The notes under the pieces: generated by a model
The model's database searches: none
What the model was told of the DNA's origin: nothing
Seen by the model: the letters and a program-made list of their open reading frames with translations, nothing else
From: Draconibacterium mangrovi_A
GTDB taxonomy: Bacteria; Bacteroidota; Bacteroidia; Bacteroidales; Prolixibacteraceae
Length of the DNA stretch: 64,000 bases
Assembly (NCBI RefSeq): GCF_037646455.1
Contig: NZ_JBBIXN010000005.1
Span: forward strand, 62,001 to 126,000
Direction of reading: 5' to 3'
Part shown: positions 33,155 to 42,130 of the stretch, one piece after another
How positions within the stretch are numbered: position 1 is the stretch's first letter
Layout: every line of letters begins with the position of its first letter
Translations under genes and position numbers: made by a program

Positions 33155-33769
33155 TTACTTTACCTCAAAATCAAGTAATTTCTTGTTCTCGAGGTATCCT
33201 TCCAGGTGATCGCCAATTTGTACCGGGCCAACTCCAGCCGGCGTTCCGGTATAAATCAGGTCGCCAATTTTCAGGGTAATGTATTTCGAAACGTGCGAGA
33301 TAATCTCATCGAAACCAAAAATCATCAAACCGGAATCGCCTTGTTGCGCAGCTTTTCCATTTATATCTAATTTAAACTGAATGGATTCATCGTCGGGAAA
33401 AATGTTTTTCGATAAAAAGTTGCTGCTTATCACAGCTGAACTGTCGAATGCTTTTGATTTTTCCCACGGTAATCCTTTTTCCCTGAGTTGCTGTTGGACA
33501 TCGCGTGCCGTAAAATCGATTCCCAGCCCAATTTCATCGTAATAACGATGGGCGAAACGCTTTTCAATATTTTTACCGATGCGGTTAATCTTGATCACCA
33601 GCTCAATTTCATGATGCAGATCTTTTGTCCATTCAGGAATATAAAACGGATCGTTATTACGCAGCAGCGCTGAATCGGGTTTCATAAAAAAGATCGGTTC
33701 TTCAGGCAGATCATTACCAAGTTCTTTGGCATGTTCCACATAATTTCGGCCAATGCAAATAATTTTCAT
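33155..33769 (-). CDS. fumarylacetoacetate-hydrolase family protein
   Basis: 204 residues with family motifs throughout: KIICIGRNYVEHAKELGN at the start, FMKPDSALL, the metal-binding HHEIELVIKI, GLGIDFTARDVQ, KAFDSSAVI, and the final IYTGTPAGVGPVQIGDHLEGYL. Size and motifs match FAHD1-like acylpyruvases and oxaloacetate decarboxylases rather than the long tyrosine-pathway hydrolase. It cleaves or decarboxylates small keto-acids in the cytoplasm. It lies between the thioesterase and the exonuclease genes on the minus strand. Confidence 0.9.
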   Translation of the reverse strand: MKIICIGRNYVEHAKELGNDLPEEPIFFMKPDSALLRNNDPFYIPEWTKDLHHEIELVIKINRIGKNIEKRFAHRYYDEIGLGIDFTARDVQQQLREKGLPWEKSKAFDSSAVISSNFLSKNIFPDDESIQFKLDINGKAAQQGDSGLMIFGFDEIISHVSKYITLKIGDLIYTGTPAGVGPVQIGDHLEGYLENKKLLDFEVK

Positions 33770-33786
33770 GATCTAAGCTTTTGGCT

Positions 33787-33805
33787 GCGAGCTTCAAGCC
33801 TCAGG
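33787..33805. repeat. second copy of dispersed intergenic repeat
   Basis: GCGAGCTTCAAGCCTCAGG matches GCGAGCTTCAAATCTCAGG at 12025-12043 in 17 of 19 bases. It sits in the 38-base space between two minus-strand genes. Confidence 0.5.
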
Positions 33806-33807
33806 CT

Positions 33808-34614
33808 TTACTTGCTCATCATTTTTAATTTTAACTGTGTAAGCACCTTTTTAGTGTACAATGGAAATTCGCTGTTTAGTATCCATCCAAAATACCCCGG
33901 TTGTTCTTCCAAAACCTGTTCAACCGGCACTCCTTTGTTCTTTCCAAAATTAAAAACCGGCACACCATCATCGTTGTACACAATGCGGCCAACAAAATCA
34001 ATGTTTCGATCATACGATGAGAACTCACTCAGCTGATCCACATCGTTGACTATTGGAGTTGATTTCACGCCTTTATTATCCTCGTATTCAACATCTTTAT
34101 AAACATCGAGCTGCGATTTCAAAACTTCATAGGTGGCTTTTGTATCGGCCATGGCACTGTGCGCATCGGTAAGTTCCTGGCCACAATAAAATTTGTACGC
34201 AGCCGCCAAAGTGCGTTTCTCCATTTTGTGGAAAATAGCCTGCACATCTATAAATTTTCGCTTTTTCAAATCGATATCCGCTTCGGCCCTTAAAAATTCC
34301 TCGGCCAGTAAAGGAATATCAAAACGATTGGAATTAAAACCTCCCAGGTCGCAGCCCTCGAGAAATTGTGCCAGTATTTTTGCTACTTCTTTAAAAGTAG
34401 GCGCGTCTTTAATGTCTTCATCGTAGATCCCGTGAATTAAAGAAGCTTCTTCAGGAATGGGCATTTCAGGATTCAGCCTGTAAAGCTTTTCTTCCTCTGT
34501 GCCATCCACATTCACTTTAATGAGGGCAATTTCTACGATACGGTCGGTAACAATGTTAATTCCCGTAGTTTCGAGATCGAGAAAAACGATCGGATTTTTT
34601 AATTGTAACTGCAT
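33808..34614 (-). CDS. DnaQ-like DEDDh 3'-5' exonuclease
   Basis: 268 residues. Exo I is D13-x-E15 in FLDLETTG, Exo II includes D99 in GGFNSNRFDIPLL, and Exo III is H152-x4-D157 in DAHSAMADTKA, giving the complete DEDDh set. After the nuclease (about 1-170) and a linker comes a small C-terminal domain with FNFGKNKGVPVEQVLEEQPGYFGWILNSEF, the module seen at the end of ExoX-like proteins. It is a candidate proofreading or repair exonuclease acting on DNA ends. It lies next to dnaN, but dnaN has its own terminator, so the two are separate transcription units. Confidence 0.9.
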   Translation of the reverse strand: MQLQLKNPIVFLDLETTGINIVTDRIVEIALIKVNVDGTEEEKLYRLNPEMPIPEEASLIHGIYDEDIKDAPTFKEVAKILAQFLEGCDLGGFNSNRFDIPLLAEEFLRAEADIDLKKRKFIDVQAIFHKMEKRTLAAAYKFYCGQELTDAHSAMADTKATYEVLKSQLDVYKDVEYEDNKGVKSTPIVNDVDQLSEFSSYDRNIDFVGRIVYNDDGVPVFNFGKNKGVPVEQVLEEQPGYFGWILNSEFPLYTKKVLTQLKLKMMSK

Positions 34615-34633
34615 GAGCTGGTATGAATTAAAA

Positions 34634-34669
34634 AAGGTACCCTAAAACCTGCTGATTTCCGGATACCTT
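34634..34669 (-). terminator. intrinsic terminator of dnaN
   Basis: On the minus strand, AAGGTATCC and GGGTACCTT (plus coordinates 34661-34669 and 34634-34642, one mismatch) form a stem followed by a T-run. It directly follows the dnaN stop. Confidence 0.7.
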
Positions 34670-34690
34670 CTCTCTGTTTCTTAATTGTGA

Positions 34691-35821
34691 TTATGCATTG
34701 ATCATCATCGGCATTAGCAACATCAACATGTCTTCATCTTCATCATCGGTTTCGGCCGGCAGTAACAATCCGGCTCGCGTGGGATCGCTCAGTTCAACCT
34801 GAACATCGCCCGTTGAAATGTTGGTAAGAATCTCCTGCAGGAAGGTGGATTTGAATCCGATTTCAATTTCATCCCCTTCGTACTCGCAACTGAGTTTTTC
34901 TACCGCTGAAATTGAAAAATCAATGTCCTGTGCAGAAACCACAAGCTGACCTTCGTTGATGTTCAATTTTATAAGGTTACTGGCCTGATTTGAGAAGACT
35001 GAAACCCGCTTCACCGTATTGAAGAAGTTCAAACGGTCGATAATCATTTTATTCGGATTATTGGTTGGGATAACCGAATTGTAACTTGGGTAATTTCCTT
35101 CAACCAGCCGGCAAATAAGTTTATAATTACTAAGCGTAAAGAATGCATTTTTTTCGTCGAATTCCATTTTCACATCGAATTCCTCTTTTGGCAACAAACC
35201 TTTTAGCAGACTTGCCGGTTTTTTAGGAAGGATGAACGACGATTCAAATTCAGCCTTTGCATCCATTCTTCTGTAGCGCACCAGTTTGTGTGCATCCGAT
35301 GCCACAAAGCTCATATAATCGGGGGATAATTCAACGTAAATACCGTTCATTACCGGACGCAGTTCATCGTCGGCGGTTGCAAACAAAGTTTTTTCGATTC
35401 CTTTTAACAGAGCCATGTGGCTCACTTCAATCGACGAAGCGGCTTCCTCATCCAATTCCGGTTGCTCCGGGAAGTCTTCCGCATCCTGTCCCATGATACT
35501 GAACTTACCATTGTCGGAGAAAATCTCAACCTGGAAGGATTCGGCATCAATCTGGAAAGTAAGTGGCTGCTCGGGAAATTCCTTCAAGGTATCGGTTATT
35601 AATTTCGCCGGAACCGCAACCGCACCTTCGCCTTCAATATTATCCAACTCAAGACTTGTGATCAGTGTTGATTCGAGGTCGGATGCAGTTATCGTTAATT
35701 CTGTTTCGCTAAGCTGAAACAAGAAATTATCAAGGATCGGCATGGTGCTTTTACTGCTGATAACCTTGCTGATTGCCGAAAGATGACTTAGTAATTCGGT
35801 GCTGGAAACTACAAACTTCAT
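34691..35821 (-). CDS. dnaN: DNA polymerase III beta subunit (sliding clamp)
   Basis: 376 residues, the normal length of three repeated clamp folds. N-terminus MKFVVSSTELLSHLSAISKVISSKSTMPILDNFLF and the central ATADDELRPVMNGIYVEL and SFILPKKPASLL are strongly typical of Bacteroidota DnaN. The C-terminus ends in LLLPMMINA-like sequence (MLMLLMPMMINA) after an acidic stretch EDED, as in relatives. It holds the replicative polymerase on DNA. It is not next to dnaA or recF, as is common in this phylum. It stands as a single gene with its own terminator. Confidence 0.96.
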   Translation of the reverse strand: MKFVVSSTELLSHLSAISKVISSKSTMPILDNFLFQLSETELTITASDLESTLITSLELDNIEGEGAVAVPAKLITDTLKEFPEQPLTFQIDAESFQVEIFSDNGKFSIMGQDAEDFPEQPELDEEAASSIEVSHMALLKGIEKTLFATADDELRPVMNGIYVELSPDYMSFVASDAHKLVRYRRMDAKAEFESSFILPKKPASLLKGLLPKEEFDVKMEFDEKNAFFTLSNYKLICRLVEGNYPSYNSVIPTNNPNKMIIDRLNFFNTVKRVSVFSNQASNLIKLNINEGQLVVSAQDIDFSISAVEKLSCEYEGDEIEIGFKSTFLQEILTNISTGDVQVELSDPTRAGLLLPAETDDEDEDMLMLLMPMMINA

Positions 35822-36041
35822 TTGCTATTTTTTTATTTGAATTAAGCAGAAAATAAAATTCAGTAAAGTGCTAAATTAAGCTCAAAAAGTGAATTTCATT
35901 TACAGACTTGTTTCTGTTTTAATTGTTGTTTTTTTGATTTATATCTACCGCGCTGGCTTGTAAAAAGCTCTAATCCTTCAACACGAATATACAAACTTTA
36001 ATGATATTACCTATCACGAATTTATTGAATTTACCCTGAAT

Positions 36042-38456
36042 TTATGAACGCACGTAACGTCGTTTTCGAATGAAGTTATACAGTACTCCAAAAATCGCCA
36101 AAAACAAAATGGGCACCAATACGTTCAGCCACTGCCAAAAGGCTTTTTCTTCGCGCAAAAGCACCTCGTCGAGCAGGCGTAATTTTAAAGTCCGGTTGCG
36201 CAGTTGCATCACTCCCCTGTCGTCGTTCAGGTAAAAAATGGTGTTCATCAAAAATTCCTTATTCCCCCAAACACGGTTCGCCACCCGGTCGTAGCCCAAC
36301 TGCTGTATTTGCGGCGATTGTCCCGAGTAATTCACCTTGTTGGCGATCATGCCGGCATCGGCAATTACCACCATTTTTGTTGGCTTACTTTCGTTGAGCA
36401 CAGCCGACGATGAAAAACCAAATTGTTCGACCATCCTGTTTTGGTAAAGCGAATTGAACGTGCCTTCAACTAAAACACCTACCGGAATAAAAGATTCGTT
36501 AAACAACTCGCGTGCTGGTGGATTATTGATATTTTGGAGACTCACTGATGAAGGCGATTTCACCCGGCGGGCATAAGGAGATGTAGATAAGATCACCGTT
36601 TTTCCCAATTGCTCATTGTCCGATACGGTATCAACAGAAGAAACATATTCGGTATACACTTTATTGAGGTTCCGGCTTAGCGGATGATTATCGTTTGGGA
36701 CCAAAAGCGGCGAGTAATACCACGGATGCGGGGTAAATTGCGGTTGAGCACCAAGAGGTGCTGTGTTCACGACAATTTGGGCACAAACCACGTCTTGCAA
36801 CAACTCGTAATTTAAGCGAACGCCATATTTAAACAGCTGGTCGCCCAGGTTGATATCGTGCGGAAAGGCAAATGTACGGAATCCGCGCGACAGGCTGTCG
36901 GTATTGATTTGCACAGGGTCGATCAACCAAACTACTTTTCCGCCATTCATAATGTACTGATCGATAATGAATTTATCGTCCTCTTCAAAGCGCTCATCGG
37001 GCCCGGCCACAATCAGAATATCAAAATTATCGGCATATTCGCCCAGTGTTTGTGTTGAAATTCGTTTCACATCGAAATCGCCCGAAAGCGAGTTAGCGAA
37101 ATCCATCACCCTGTACATGTCGAATTCGCCATGACCTTCGAGAAAAGCAACAGTCGATTGTTTGGTACGTTGAAGTTTCTGAAATGCATTCACCAATTCA
37201 AATTCCACACTTTCAACAGAATGATTGATATTGTATAGGCCGGAAAAATCAAGGTTATTTTTCAAAAAGTTTACGGCAACTTCTTTCCCTCCCATTCGAA
37301 TCAACGCTCCGGGAAAGATCAGTTTCGAAGTCACGCCCTGGTCGGTTTTATGTCGAAAGCTGGTTGGTTGTATTCCTTTTTCGTACAACTCATCGATCAG
37401 TGCTTCACGCTGTTCTTTGTTCCCAATTCGGTACGGATCGGTAATCTTCAGGCGTATAGGTTGGTCGGCATACGAATTTAAAACCGCTATTTTTTCAAGA
37501 ACTTCGCGCTGCAATTTTTTTAATCCCGGCTCCAATTCTCCTTCCAGAAAAAATTCGATGGAAACCGGTTCGGGAATTTCGGCTGCAATTTGCTTACTCA
37601 CCGGAGCCAGCGAATAGCGTTTATCGACGGTAAGATCGATGCGATATAAAAAATTAGTTGAGCCAAAAAACACGATCAGTGCGGCCAAACCAATAATTAC
37701 AGCGCGTTTGCGATGCTTCCATGATTTTAATTTTCCTTTGCGCAACACCAATGTGGTAGCGTACAGAAAAAGAAATGCCATTCCGAGGAAATACACTGTA
37801 TCCTGCAAATCAATCACACCTCTTGAAGCCGACAAATAATGCTCGTTTATGCTAAACCAAAGTAAAATTTGTTCTAACAAATAGGGAATTTCGGAAGATG
37901 CGATAAACTCAAAACCCAGATAGAAAACAAATGAAACCGCCATAGCCAGTATAAAACTCACGATCTGATTATCGTTAATCGACGAAGCAAAAACACCAAT
38001 AGCTACATAAATGGCAGCCAGGAAAAACAGACCAAAAAACGAGCCCCAGGTTGCTCCAACATCAATACTGCCCACCGGATTCCCGAGGTAGTAAACCGAT
38101 AAAAAATACAGAAGAGTTGGTATAAGCGAGAAAAGAACCAATACCATACCGGCCAGAAACTTGGCCAGGACCAATTTAAAATCGGATAGCGGGCGGGTCA
38201 ATAAAATTTCGATGGTGCCGCTTCTTTTTTCGTCGGCAAAAAAGCGCATGGTAATAGCAGGCACTAAAAAAAGATACAACCACGGTGCCAATAGGAAAAG
38301 CGGTTCGAGCGTGGCATAGCCGCTGTTGGGAATGTTATAGGTTCCGGGAAACACCCACAAAAACAATCCACTAACAAGCAGGAACACAAAAACAGCCAGG
38401 TAGCCGATCAGTGATCCAAGAAAAGTTTTTATTTCTTTTTTAAATAAACTATACAC
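36042..38456 (-). CDS. GldF-GldG fusion, ABC-type transporter of gliding/T9SS type
   Basis: 804 residues. Residues about 1-245 are an ABC-2 permease of GldF type (MYSLFKKEIKTFLGSLIGYLAVFVFLLVSGLFLW, then FADEKRSGTIEILLTRPLSDFKLVLAKF) with six membrane segments. Residues about 255-780 are GldG: RIDLTVDKRYSLAPVSKQIAAEIPEPVSIEFFLEGELEPGLKKL, LEGHGEFDMYRVMDF, and a late membrane segment before RKRRYVRS. In flavobacteria gldF and gldG are separate genes working with the GldA ATPase in gliding motility; here they are one polypeptide and no gldA is adjacent. It is 13 bases after lpxB on the same strand. Confidence 0.88.
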   Translation of the reverse strand: MYSLFKKEIKTFLGSLIGYLAVFVFLLVSGLFLWVFPGTYNIPNSGYATLEPLFLLAPWLYLFLVPAITMRFFADEKRSGTIEILLTRPLSDFKLVLAKFLAGMVLVLFSLIPTLLYFLSVYYLGNPVGSIDVGATWGSFFGLFFLAAIYVAIGVFASSINDNQIVSFILAMAVSFVFYLGFEFIASSEIPYLLEQILLWFSINEHYLSASRGVIDLQDTVYFLGMAFLFLYATTLVLRKGKLKSWKHRKRAVIIGLAALIVFFGSTNFLYRIDLTVDKRYSLAPVSKQIAAEIPEPVSIEFFLEGELEPGLKKLQREVLEKIAVLNSYADQPIRLKITDPYRIGNKEQREALIDELYEKGIQPTSFRHKTDQGVTSKLIFPGALIRMGGKEVAVNFLKNNLDFSGLYNINHSVESVEFELVNAFQKLQRTKQSTVAFLEGHGEFDMYRVMDFANSLSGDFDVKRISTQTLGEYADNFDILIVAGPDERFEEDDKFIIDQYIMNGGKVVWLIDPVQINTDSLSRGFRTFAFPHDINLGDQLFKYGVRLNYELLQDVVCAQIVVNTAPLGAQPQFTPHPWYYSPLLVPNDNHPLSRNLNKVYTEYVSSVDTVSDNEQLGKTVILSTSPYARRVKSPSSVSLQNINNPPARELFNESFIPVGVLVEGTFNSLYQNRMVEQFGFSSSAVLNESKPTKMVVIADAGMIANKVNYSGQSPQIQQLGYDRVANRVWGNKEFLMNTIFYLNDDRGVMQLRNRTLKLRLLDEVLLREEKAFWQWLNVLVPILFLAIFGVLYNFIRKRRYVRS

Positions 38457-38469
38457 CTTAAGTCAGAAT

Positions 38470-39612
38470 TTATTTTTCAGCATTTAAAGTTAACAGTTCT
38501 GTCATTTTTTGTGCAGCGCGTTTCGAACACCCCGGTTCACCCATCAATTCAGCCAATTGCTCGTAATCAGCTAAAATTCGGGTCCGATATTCATCAGAAA
38601 AAAGGAGCTTTTGCATTTCGCTTTTTACATTGGCAAAAGTCATTTTCTTTTGCACGTATTCCTTTACTATTTCCCGGTCCATAATGATATTTGGCAAGGA
38701 AACTCCGGCCATTTTAAAAATAAAATTTCGAAACACGAAATCTGTCAACCAGCCGCCTTCCACCTTGTAAATTACAGTTTGCGGGACCCGAAACAAAGCG
38801 GTTTCGAGCGCAGCAGTACCGGAAGCTACCAAGGCAGCATGTGCATTATTCAGCATATCGTAAGTTTGGTCGTAAATCAACCGCACGCCGGAATCCTTGA
38901 GAATATTCTTATATAGATCGCCACCAACACTTTTTACGCCGGCAACCACAAACTGAAAATCGGGGAAAGTAGTTGCGATTCGAATCATTAATGGCAGCGT
39001 GCGCTTGATTTCCTGTACCCGGCTTCCGGCCAGTAAGGCTACAACCGGTCTTTCGTCGAGTTGATTACTGGCACGAAATTTTTTTTCGCTCAACGCATTT
39101 TCCTTAAAACTTTTGAGTGAATCCATCAAAGGATTTCCCACATAATGAACATCGATGTTATGTTTTTTGTAAAATCCGGTTTCAAAAGGAAAAATGGTGA
39201 ACATCTCATCAACATATTCCCGGATCTTTTTTACACGGAACTCTTTCCAGGCCCAGAGTTTTGGCGAAATGTAGTAGAAAACTTTTAGGTGATGCTGCTT
39301 CACAAATTCGGCAATTCGCAGGTTAAACCCAGGGTAATCGATAAGAATAAGCACATCGGGCTGAAATTGCAGGATGTCTTTTTTACAAAGCTCCAGGTTT
39401 TTGCCGATGGTACGCAAATTCAGGATGACATTCAAGAATCCCATGAATGCCATTTCGCGGTAGTGTTTCACCAGTTGGCCGCCAACGGCCTGCATAAGAT
39501 CACCGCCAAAAAAGCGAAACTCAGCAGATTTGTCTGCAGCGGCTAATTCCTTCATCAGATTTGATCCGTGCAAATCGCCCGACGCTTCACCTGCAATAAT
39601 GTAGTAGCGCAT
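38470..39612 (-). CDS. lpxB: lipid-A-disaccharide synthase
   Basis: 380 residues. N-terminus MRYYIIAGEASGDLHGSNLMKEL is the LpxB hallmark, followed by FFGGDLMQAVGGQLVKHYREMAFMGF, IDYPGFNLRIAEF, YYISPKLWAWKEFRVKKI, and LLAGSRVQEIKRTLPLM. The acceptor and UDP-sugar-binding regions look intact (ALVASGTAALETALF). It condenses lipid X with UDP-2,3-diacylglucosamine in lipid A synthesis at the inner membrane. It is the third gene of a tight surE-small protein-lpxB-gldFG run (1 base between the small gene and lpxB). Confidence 0.95.
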   Translation of the reverse strand: MRYYIIAGEASGDLHGSNLMKELAAADKSAEFRFFGGDLMQAVGGQLVKHYREMAFMGFLNVILNLRTIGKNLELCKKDILQFQPDVLILIDYPGFNLRIAEFVKQHHLKVFYYISPKLWAWKEFRVKKIREYVDEMFTIFPFETGFYKKHNIDVHYVGNPLMDSLKSFKENALSEKKFRASNQLDERPVVALLAGSRVQEIKRTLPLMIRIATTFPDFQFVVAGVKSVGGDLYKNILKDSGVRLIYDQTYDMLNNAHAALVASGTAALETALFRVPQTVIYKVEGGWLTDFVFRNFIFKMAGVSLPNIIMDREIVKEYVQKKMTFANVKSEMQKLLFSDEYRTRILADYEQLAELMGEPGCSKRAAQKMTELLTLNAEK

Positions 39613-39613
39613 A

Positions 39614-39916
39614 TTAAAAGGCCCTTGAAATTAACACTACAAATGCGTATAGCAGCGTTGCTGCGAGAACACCGCGGGCAGCTTTCTCGTATTGTAAATG
39701 AAGAAAGCCCCAAAATATAGCCAGATTAGCAAAAATACAAAGGCTTCCCACTTTCAACAAAACACGAATTTTCCAGAGACTTTCCAGGTAATCGGAAAAT
39801 GCTACCGAACTGTCGTTAACGAGGTACACAATAACAAAAATAAACAGTGGCAATACCAAACCGGCCAACATACCAATTCCTAATTTATCAAGTTTATTCC
39901 CGCGACTTCGTTGCAT
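39614..39916 (-). CDS. small three-helix membrane protein between surE and lpxB
   Basis: 100 residues with three hydrophobic segments (about 12-32, 52-70 and 80-98) and a basic N-terminus MQRSRGNKLDKLG. No enzymatic motif is visible. It is separated from surE and from lpxB by one base each, so it is almost certainly translated with them. I recall short membrane proteins at this place in other Bacteroidota, which would suggest a role linked to the envelope; I do not recognise a named family. Confidence 0.75.
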   Translation of the reverse strand: MQRSRGNKLDKLGIGMLAGLVLPLFIFVIVYLVNDSSVAFSDYLESLWKIRVLLKVGSLCIFANLAIFWGFLHLQYEKAARGVLAATLLYAFVVLISRAF

Positions 39917-39917
39917 A

Positions 39918-40679
39918 TTAAAGTTCCCACTTTTTTAGTTCGTCGAGCGTATTGTAGCAAGTCATATCAACAGAAACGGGTACGACTGAAGCAAAATTGT
40001 TTTGAAGTGCATACAAATCTGTTTCAGTGGCTTCTTCTTCAAAATTTTTGAAATATCCTGCTAACCAGTGGTATTCGCGACCATGAGGATCTGTTCGTTT
40101 CTCGAACTCCTCCACCCATTTACCGTGAGCCTGCCTGCAAATTTTTATTCCTTTGGGTTTCCCTTTCGGAATATTCACATTCAGACAACTGAACTCGGGA
40201 ATTCCATTTTCAATTACACTCTGAAAAACTTTTGCAACCACCATTTTTGCTTTCGAGAAATCAGCATCGGGGCTGTAGTCATCCAGCGAAAATCCGATGG
40301 AAGGTACTCCATGTAAACTTCCTTCAATAGCCGCTCCCATCGTTCCGCTGTAGATCACACTCACCGAAGCATTCGATCCGTGATTTATCCCCGAAACCAC
40401 ATAGTCCGGAGCCTTTTCAAGCAAATTATTGAAACTTAGTTTTACACTGTCAACAGGCGTACCGTTGCATTTGTAAGTTGGCACCCCATGTATTTTCTCC
40501 ACCGGTGTTGCGCGCAAAGGATGATCGACCGTGATTCCGCAGGCTTTCCCCGACATTGAAATTTCGGAAGAAATTACAATTACATCCCCAAAAAGCTGCA
40601 TCACTTCAACTAATTCGCGCAATCCCCTGGCATGAATGCCATCATCGTTCGTTACTAATATTAATGGTTTATCCGACAT
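39918..40679 (-). CDS. surE: 5'/3'-nucleotidase SurE
   Basis: 253 residues. The metal-binding N-D12-D13-G motif is at LVTNDDGIHARGL. Other family sites are SGKACGIT, YKCNGTPVDSVKL, GINHGSNASVSVIYSGTMGAAIEG and the C-terminal SVVPVSVDMT. It dephosphorylates nucleoside monophosphates in the cytoplasm, often in stationary phase. It is the first gene of the surE-lpxB-gldFG run, with a -7-like box about 20 bases before the start. Confidence 0.94.
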   Translation of the reverse strand: MSDKPLILVTNDDGIHARGLRELVEVMQLFGDVIVISSEISMSGKACGITVDHPLRATPVEKIHGVPTYKCNGTPVDSVKLSFNNLLEKAPDYVVSGINHGSNASVSVIYSGTMGAAIEGSLHGVPSIGFSLDDYSPDADFSKAKMVVAKVFQSVIENGIPEFSCLNVNIPKGKPKGIKICRQAHGKWVEEFEKRTDPHGREYHWLAGYFKNFEEEATETDLYALQNNFASVVPVSVDMTCYNTLDELKKWEL

Positions 40680-40699
40680 ATTTTAATTTGAGTGAAGCA

Positions 40700-40707
40700 C
40701 AAAGATA
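40700..40707 (-). promoter_or_regulatory. -7 box before surE
   Basis: On the minus strand TATCTTTG, an exact TAnnTTTG, lies 20 bases before the surE ATG. A matching -33 element is not evident. The 282-base space to the divergent gene at 40962 shows nothing else I can name. Confidence 0.4.
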
Positions 40708-40961
40708 ATTAGAATTTAACAGGGAAAAAGCGTTGCGTTAATTATAGTTTTTAGTAAAAAAAGTTGATGATCCATTCAATCTTTTTAAAGATTCTCGTGG
40801 AAATAGACAATCGAGTCCCGGCTCTTATCGAAAAACTGAGCATATTTCTCATTTTTTATTTTCTTTTATTAGTTTCAAGGTTCGAAACCGATTCTACCTG
40901 ACCTTGAAATTTTTGGCATTACTGAATTTACACAACACCAATTTTATACTTATTACAAGCT

Positions 40962-42086
40962 ATGAAAAAAAGAATTGTAGTATTGGGAGCCGGTCTTGTT
41001 GGAAGTGCAATCGCCAGGGACCTTTCAAAATTGCACGACGTAACCAGTATTGACAGTAATCCCGGGGCATTTGAAACGTTCGGCCGATATCCGAATATCA
41101 GAACCGTAACAGCGAACCTTGATGATCCACAAAAATTAAAAGCTCTGGTTGCAGATTTCGACCTGGTAGTTGGAGCAGTGCCCGGATTTATGGGTTACCA
41201 AACCATGAAGGCAGTTATTGAATCCGGAAAAAATATGGTCGACATTTCTTTTATGCCCGAAGATTTTCTTCAGTTAAACGGGTTGGCACAAAAACACAAA
41301 GTGAGTGTTGTTGCCGATTGTGGCGTGGCTCCCGGTATGGGAAACATAATTCTGGGACACCATAATAAATTGATGCAGGTAAAATCGTACGAATGCCTGG
41401 TGGGTGGTTTACCCTTAAAACGCGAGTGGCCCTACGAATACAAAGCCGTATTTTCTCCCATCGATGTCATTGAAGAATACATTCGCCCGGCGCGCTTTAT
41501 CCAAAATTATGAAATGGTCACGCGCGAAGCCCTTTCAGATACGGAATTGGTGCACTTCGATGAAGTGGGTACACTCGAATCGTGGAACTCGGACGGGTTG
41601 CGTTCGTTGATGCAAACCATGAAAAATGTTCCCGACATGATTGAAAAAACTTTACGCTATCCGGGTTGCGTTGAATACCTTAAAGTACTCCGTGAGTCGG
41701 GATTCTTTTCTTACGAAGAAATGGACGTAAACGGCACAAAAATTCGCCCTATCGATATAACAGCAAAATTGTTATTCCCGAAATGGAAACTCAAGGAAGG
41801 CGAAGAAGATTTTACAATCATGCGCATTAAAATTACCGGCATCGAAAATGGCGAAGAGAAAACCTATACCTATAATTTGTTCGACCGTTTCGATCGAGAA
41901 AACAAAATTATTTCGATGGCACGAACAACCGGTTATACGTGCACTGCTGTTGCCAACCTTATGGTCGATGGCGGATTTGATGAATTTGGCGTTCATGCTC
42001 CCGAAATAGTCGGCGCCGGAGCCGGTAATCTGGCTTACATCCTAAAATACCTCGAAGAACGAAATGTGATTTATAAAATCCGATAA
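40962..42086 (+). CDS. saccharopine-dehydrogenase-like oxidoreductase
   Basis: 374 residues. The dinucleotide-binding motif G9-A-G11-L-V-G14 opens the chain (KRIVVLGAGLVGSAIARDL). Further family stretches are VVGAVPGFMGYQTMKAVIESGKNMVDISFMPED and VVADCGVAPGMGNIILGHH. The C-terminal part resembles saccharopine reductase or carboxynorspermidine-synthase relatives. Likely activity is NAD(P)-dependent oxidation or reduction of a secondary amine between two amino acids, in lysine-related metabolism; the exact substrate is not decidable. It stands alone before the S9 peptidase gene. Confidence 0.85.
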   Translation: MKKRIVVLGAGLVGSAIARDLSKLHDVTSIDSNPGAFETFGRYPNIRTVTANLDDPQKLKALVADFDLVVGAVPGFMGYQTMKAVIESGKNMVDISFMPEDFLQLNGLAQKHKVSVVADCGVAPGMGNIILGHHNKLMQVKSYECLVGGLPLKREWPYEYKAVFSPIDVIEEYIRPARFIQNYEMVTREALSDTELVHFDEVGTLESWNSDGLRSLMQTMKNVPDMIEKTLRYPGCVEYLKVLRESGFFSYEEMDVNGTKIRPIDITAKLLFPKWKLKEGEEDFTIMRIKITGIENGEEKTYTYNLFDRFDRENKIISMARTTGYTCTAVANLMVDGGFDEFGVHAPEIVGAGAGNLAYILKYLEERNVIYKIR

Positions 42087-42130
42087 TTCATATCACTTAA
42101 AAATACGTCTTTTCAACATTTATTCTTACT

